NCBI GenBank assembly: GCA_039925865.1 | Contig: JBDSYA010000302.1 | Location: 1 to 7,311 of the forward strand | Direction: 5' to 3' | Source of the DNA: JBDSYA01 sp039925865 | Lineage (GTDB): Bacteria; Bacteroidota; Ignavibacteria; Tepidaquicellales; Tepidaquicellaceae | DNA: 7,311 nucleotides | Shown: positions 4,472 to 7,311 of the stretch, in pieces | How positions within the stretch are numbered: the first letter of the stretch is position 1 | How the letters are laid out: the number at the start of each line of letters is the position of its first letter | Notes under the pieces: generated by a model | Told to the model about the DNA's origin: nothing | Databases searched by the model: none | What the model saw: the letters and a program-made list of their open reading frames with translations, nothing else | Position numbers and translations under genes: made by a program

Positions 4472-6943
4472 ATGAATTCAAACCTGAAGTTTAAGATCCT
4501 TAATCTTAAAAATATTAAGAATCTTATTAATCTCGTAATCATCAATCTTTTCATATTGAATCTTCAAACGGGAAATGCCCAGATGTTCTGGAATCATGCA
4601 GCTTCATTTGCAGGCAACAGTTCAAGTTACATCAAGTGCAGAAACTCGCCTTCACTAAATATTGCCGGAAGCTTTACGCTTGAAGCATGGATCAATCCAA
4701 GTACACTGAGCGGTTTTAGCAAGGGCATCATAGCAAAAGGAGCACCACAGGGTTCATCATTAATATACGGTATGCGGCTTGAGCCTACAGGAAGAATAAT
4801 AATAGCAACAAACGGGAGTGTAAGATTAAGATCCAAAGTCAGCACAACAGTCCCCGTAAATCAATGGACGCACGTTGCAGCCACTTTCAATTTTTCAACC
4901 GGGTTGTTCAGTTTCTTTTTTAATGGTCAGCTTGATACTACCGCATCAAGTAGCGGAGCTGCTCCAATCATAAGCACAGATACATTATTTTTTGGAGTGT
5001 CGGGAAGCTCAACTCCTTTCGCCGGAATGATGGATGAAATAAGAATATGGAGCCGCGCACTTGCGTCAACTGAAATAAGAGATAACTGGAGAACTTCAAT
5101 AAGCGCATTCGGCGGAGTCTATAGCGGATTGTCTATGACTCTCACATTTCAAACACCATTCTCAAATGTGTTACAATTCAACGTTAACGATTGGTCGGCT
5201 TTTTTTAACACATGTATAAATATTAATGTAAATGACGTTGATCTTAGTGATGTTCCTTCTCAAACCATATGCATTAATGAGGCATTGGTTCTGGACGGAC
5301 TTGATGATTATATTTCAGGACCGGATAACCAATATATCAGTCCAACAAATCAAACGACTTTGCAGGCATGGATCTACCCGAAATCAAATTCGGATGCAAT
5401 AATAATTCATAAAGGAACAGCTAACGGATCAACTACAAATTATAGCCTGAATATTATCAGTAAAAAACTTGCCGCGAAAATTAACGGTACTGTTTTCGAC
5501 TCTGGAGATTCAATTAAGGTTAACCAATGGTCGCATGTTTCATTTTCATATTCATATACCGGTACAGTCAGATCTTATAGATTTATTGTTAATGGAAAAT
5601 TGGTAAAAACTGGTTTCGGGCTGGGTGGTTCAAACATATCTGACGGTTCCGATTCACTATATATAGGTGGAACGATCGGGCTGCCGGATTTCCAGGGATA
5701 TATTGACGAAGTCAGGATCAGCAGGTATTCTAAATCCCTGACTGACATTCAGGATTCAATGTTCATTCCGATGGAAGTTAATCCTGCAACGAACATGACT
5801 TCCGTTGCTTACAGCTTCGACGGCTATTCAAGAAGCGGTACTACACTGGGACCGAATTTAAATTTCAGAAATCAAGCGATGATGGCTGCACTGTTTATAC
5901 CGATATCACCTTTAGACAAAGGATATACTTTAAACTTTCAAAAAGGATTTATTATAAAAAATACAACGAGGCGTATTCCGGAAACTGGTAACACCGGAAT
6001 CATATTTGATACATTAAATGTTTTTCTTGACGAAAATATTTCAGATGTAAATGTTTTTGTTTCACTTGAACATAATAACAGTGAAGTGCTTGAAATTGAC
6101 CTGATCGGTCCTGATGGAAGCAGTGTCCGTATTTTTGATAACAATCAGCTTCTTTCCAATAATGAATCTGTAGTTACTTCCTTTGACGATGATGCAGCTA
6201 CTACGATTTCGAATTTTAAATTTACTTCATTTTCTCCAAGAATAAAGCCGGTTAATAATCTGAATTCTGTTTTCTCCGGAAAGGCGTCCCAAGGTTTATG
6301 GAAATTGAAAATTAATGACACTCAAAACTCCGACACGGGAAGATTGTATGAATGGGGAATTCAATTTAACAATAAATCTTCATTGCCAAAAGTTTTGTCT
6401 TGCAAAAGTCTTATACAGGGATTTTATGATGCCGGAAGCAATACAACTATACTTGATACAATGACATGTTATATCAGAAATAATTCATCTCCCTATGCTA
6501 TAATTGATTCTGCAAAAGATTATGTCGAAGCTGTTGGCACAGGAACATTTACTTATAATAATCCGGGGATCACAAATTTAGCTATATACTATATTTCTAT
6601 ACTACATCGGAATTCTATTGAGACTTGGAGTAGCTCGCTAATCGGTTTTGATAATTTCGGATCTCAGGCAAGTTATGATTTCACTACAGACAGCACAAAA
6701 GCTTATGGGAATAATGTAATCCAAATAAACAATTCGCCTGTTAAGTTTGCAAATTACGGCGGAGATGTAAATCAGGATGGGTTTGTAGACGCAACTGACG
6801 CCGGCGCAATCGATAATGATGCATCAAACTTTGTAACAGGTTATGTGAATTCAGATGTGACCGGAGATAATTTTGTTGATGCTAGTGATGCATCACTTGT
6901 GGATAATAATGCAGCTAACTTTGTGACTAAAGTAACGCCTTAA
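4472..6943 (+). CDS. Secreted LamG-LamG-P-domain protein with dockerin-like C-terminus, tandem paralog
   Basis: From the ATG at 4472 the protein has 823 residues; the in-frame TTG at 4448 would add eight and is disfavoured. A Lys/Asn-rich n-region and a hydrophobic stretch (about 18-31) end in TGNAQ, with cleavage likely after A36. LamG domain 1 spans about 42-206 (LEAWINP, VNQWTHVAATF, FFNGQL, MDEIRIW). LamG domain 2 spans about 269-431 (LQAWIYP, VNQWSHVSFSY, VNGKL, IDEVRIS, where Ser replaces the usual Trp). A P domain covers about 503-633 (VSLEHNNSEVLEIDLIGPDG, FSGKASQGLWKLKINDT, DTGRLYEWGIQF). A beta module (LIQGFYD, LHRNSIETWS) is followed by the duplicated calcium loops at D765-D776 and D795-D806. 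Domain order and length match the gene upstream, so tandem duplication is the simplest origin; sequence divergence is otherwise large. No enzyme domain is seen. The role is inferred as surface binding or adhesion. Confidence 0.92.
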   Translation: MNSNLKFKILNLKNIKNLINLVIINLFILNLQTGNAQMFWNHAASFAGNSSSYIKCRNSPSLNIAGSFTLEAWINPSTLSGFSKGIIAKGAPQGSSLIYGMRLEPTGRIIIATNGSVRLRSKVSTTVPVNQWTHVAATFNFSTGLFSFFFNGQLDTTASSSGAAPIISTDTLFFGVSGSSTPFAGMMDEIRIWSRALASTEIRDNWRTSISAFGGVYSGLSMTLTFQTPFSNVLQFNVNDWSAFFNTCININVNDVDLSDVPSQTICINEALVLDGLDDYISGPDNQYISPTNQTTLQAWIYPKSNSDAIIIHKGTANGSTTNYSLNIISKKLAAKINGTVFDSGDSIKVNQWSHVSFSYSYTGTVRSYRFIVNGKLVKTGFGLGGSNISDGSDSLYIGGTIGLPDFQGYIDEVRISRYSKSLTDIQDSMFIPMEVNPATNMTSVAYSFDGYSRSGTTLGPNLNFRNQAMMAALFIPISPLDKGYTLNFQKGFIIKNTTRRIPETGNTGIIFDTLNVFLDENISDVNVFVSLEHNNSEVLEIDLIGPDGSSVRIFDNNQLLSNNESVVTSFDDDAATTISNFKFTSFSPRIKPVNNLNSVFSGKASQGLWKLKINDTQNSDTGRLYEWGIQFNNKSSLPKVLSCKSLIQGFYDAGSNTTILDTMTCYIRNNSSPYAIIDSAKDYVEAVGTGTFTYNNPGITNLAIYYISILHRNSIETWSSSLIGFDNFGSQASYDFTTDSTKAYGNNVIQINNSPVKFANYGGDVNQDGFVDATDAGAIDNDASNFVTGYVNSDVTGDNFVDASDASLVDNNAANFVTKVTP
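4492..4526 (+). repeat. Inverted repeat inside the signal-peptide coding region
   Basis: The arms at 4492-4504 (TAAGATCCTTAAT) and 4514-4526 (ATTAAGAATCTTA) pair over 13 bases with one mismatch and a nine-base loop. The hairpin starts 20 bases after the ATG of the second LamG gene and encodes part of the Asn/Leu/Lys-rich leader. It could affect translation or simply reflect low-complexity sequence; the stem is A/T-rich and therefore weak. Confidence 0.5.
6392..6943 (+). repeat. Copy 2 of the C-terminal beta plus calcium-loop module
   Basis: This encodes residues 641-823 of the second LamG protein and is paralogous to 3865-4410. Exact short nucleotide matches include CAGGGATTTTATGAT (3895-3909 and 6416-6430) and a 29-base identity (4363-4391 and 6896-6924), while the sequence between has drifted. 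The protein retains GDVNQDGFVDATD and SDVTGDNFVDASD calcium loops with a period of exactly 30 residues. Confidence 0.85.
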
Positions 6944-6980
6944 GCAGTTAACAGTTAATAGCTAGAGGTTATAAGTTTTG

Positions 6981-7028
6981 ATAAATGCAATTTTCTATCT
7001 AACTTCAAAAATAAAATTTGCATTTTTA
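6981..7028 (+). terminator. Candidate transcription terminator after the second LamG gene
   Basis: AAATGCAA at 6983-6990 pairs perfectly with TTGCATTT at 7018-7025. The stem can extend inward (TTTT 6991-6994 with AAAA 7013-7016, one bulged T), leaving an 18-base loop. The right arm runs into a T-run (7023-7027). It starts about 40 bases after the TAA at 6941-6943. The stem is A/T-rich, so efficiency is uncertain. Confidence 0.4.
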
Positions 7029-7107
7029 TAAGTAAGCAAGAGCAACTCATTATTGATTAAGATTATTAAAAGAAACGAAATTGATCAATGAATAAATGTT
7101 TAGTTCA

Positions 7108-7165
7108 TTAGAGCATATTGTGATCAGATTAAAAAATCTATACTCGATAATAAAAAAAGCTCTAA
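7108..7165. terminator. Candidate hairpin region between the convergent genes
   Basis: TTAGAGC at 7108-7114 is exactly complementary to GCTCTAA at 7159-7165. Inside lies a smaller hairpin, AGATT (7126-7130) and AATCT (7135-7139) around an AAAA loop. On the minus strand the GCTCTAA arm is read first and is followed by a T-run complementary to the A-run at 7152-7158, so the geometry is not a classical terminator. It sits 21 bases beyond the stop of the minus-strand gene and could help end that transcript. Confidence 0.25.
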
Positions 7166-7185
7166 ATAACTGCTAACTAATATCA

Positions 7186-7311
7186 CTATTCTCTGTAAAT
7201 TTTAATTTCAAGATTCCTTTCACTGCTGATGCAAGCTCTGTACATTCCTTCTGAATTGAACGGCATGGAAATATTACAATTTTTATCGATTGCTATCATT
7301 CCGCCTTCGCC
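7186..7311 (-). CDS. Isoaspartyl peptidase / L-asparaginase family protein, C-terminal end (5' partial)
   Basis: Read on the minus strand, the frame gives 41 codons from the window edge to a TAG (complement of 7186-7188). The peptide begins GEGGMIAIDKNCNISMPFNS and ends EGMYRACISSERNLEIKIYR plus Glu. This is the typical C-terminus of type-2 asparaginases (IaaA-like, Ntn-hydrolase fold): a Gly-Gly-x-Ile-Ala-x-Asp strand, MPFN(S/T)EGMYR, and a closing IYR. Family members autocleave before a catalytic threonine and hydrolyse isoaspartyl dipeptides and L-asparagine; that threonine lies outside the window. The gene converges on the LamG cluster and is unlikely to share its function. It was found by translating the minus strand by eye and is too short to tell iaaA orthologs from exported relatives. 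Confidence 0.8.
   Translation of the reverse strand, partial: GEGGMIAIDKNCNISMPFNSEGMYRACISSERNLEIKIYRE

Larger units (their letters stand above)
6944..7185. other. Convergent intergenic region
   Basis: These 242 bases separate the plus-strand LamG gene from the minus-strand asparaginase-family gene. Besides the two hairpin candidates they contain a 10-base palindrome ATTGATCAAT (7080-7089) and an AGCAGTTA sequence near each gene end in opposite orientation (6943-6950 on plus, 7167-7174 on minus). I see no ORF with coding character and no tRNA or other structured RNA. Confidence 0.6.

Noticed and set aside
4225..6943. CRISPR array or phage/transposon boundary suggested by repeated words
   Set aside because: The repeats are paralogous coding sequence; there is no regular repeat-spacer array, transposase or terminal inverted repeat.

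Overview
The window is AT-rich bacterial DNA. It probably comes from the Bacteroidota/Ignavibacteriota (FCB) lineage. The signs are signal peptides ending in Asn-Ala-Gln, A-rich leaders with no Shine-Dalgarno, low-complexity ACTTT/TTAAA intergenic repeats, and long secreted mosaics of LamG, P-domain and dockerin-like modules. This placement is inferred from style, not from a marker gene.

Layout. (1) 1-45 is the last 14 codons and stop of a plus-strand gene whose C-terminus matches the tails of the two large genes further on. (2) 151-1815 encodes a putative lipoprotein of 554 residues with an internally repeated module I cannot name and a C-terminal CARDB-like domain. (3) 1945-4410 and 4472-6943 are tandem paralogs of 821 and 823 residues. 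Each has a signal peptide, two LamG domains, an orphan proprotein-convertase-type P domain, a beta-rich linker module and a C-terminal duplicated calcium-loop (dockerin-like) module. (4) 6944-7185 is a convergent intergenic region with candidate terminator hairpins. (5) 7186-7311, minus strand, is the C-terminal end of an isoaspartyl peptidase/L-asparaginase of the Ntn-hydrolase family.

Together, the four plus-strand genes look like a cluster of exported proteins likely to sit on or outside the cell surface. LamG suggests glycan or protein binding, the P domain is an accessory beta-sandwich, and the shared calcium-loop tail may be an attachment or assembly module. No catalytic domain is visible in either large protein. 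The asparaginase is a separate housekeeping gene on the other strand.

The most unusual points are the shared tail on three of four consecutive plus-strand genes, P domains without a protease, the repeated Gly-Trp / Asp-His-His module in the lipoprotein, a 29-base exact identity between the diverged 3' ends of the two paralogs, and a repeat-like block in front of two of the starts.
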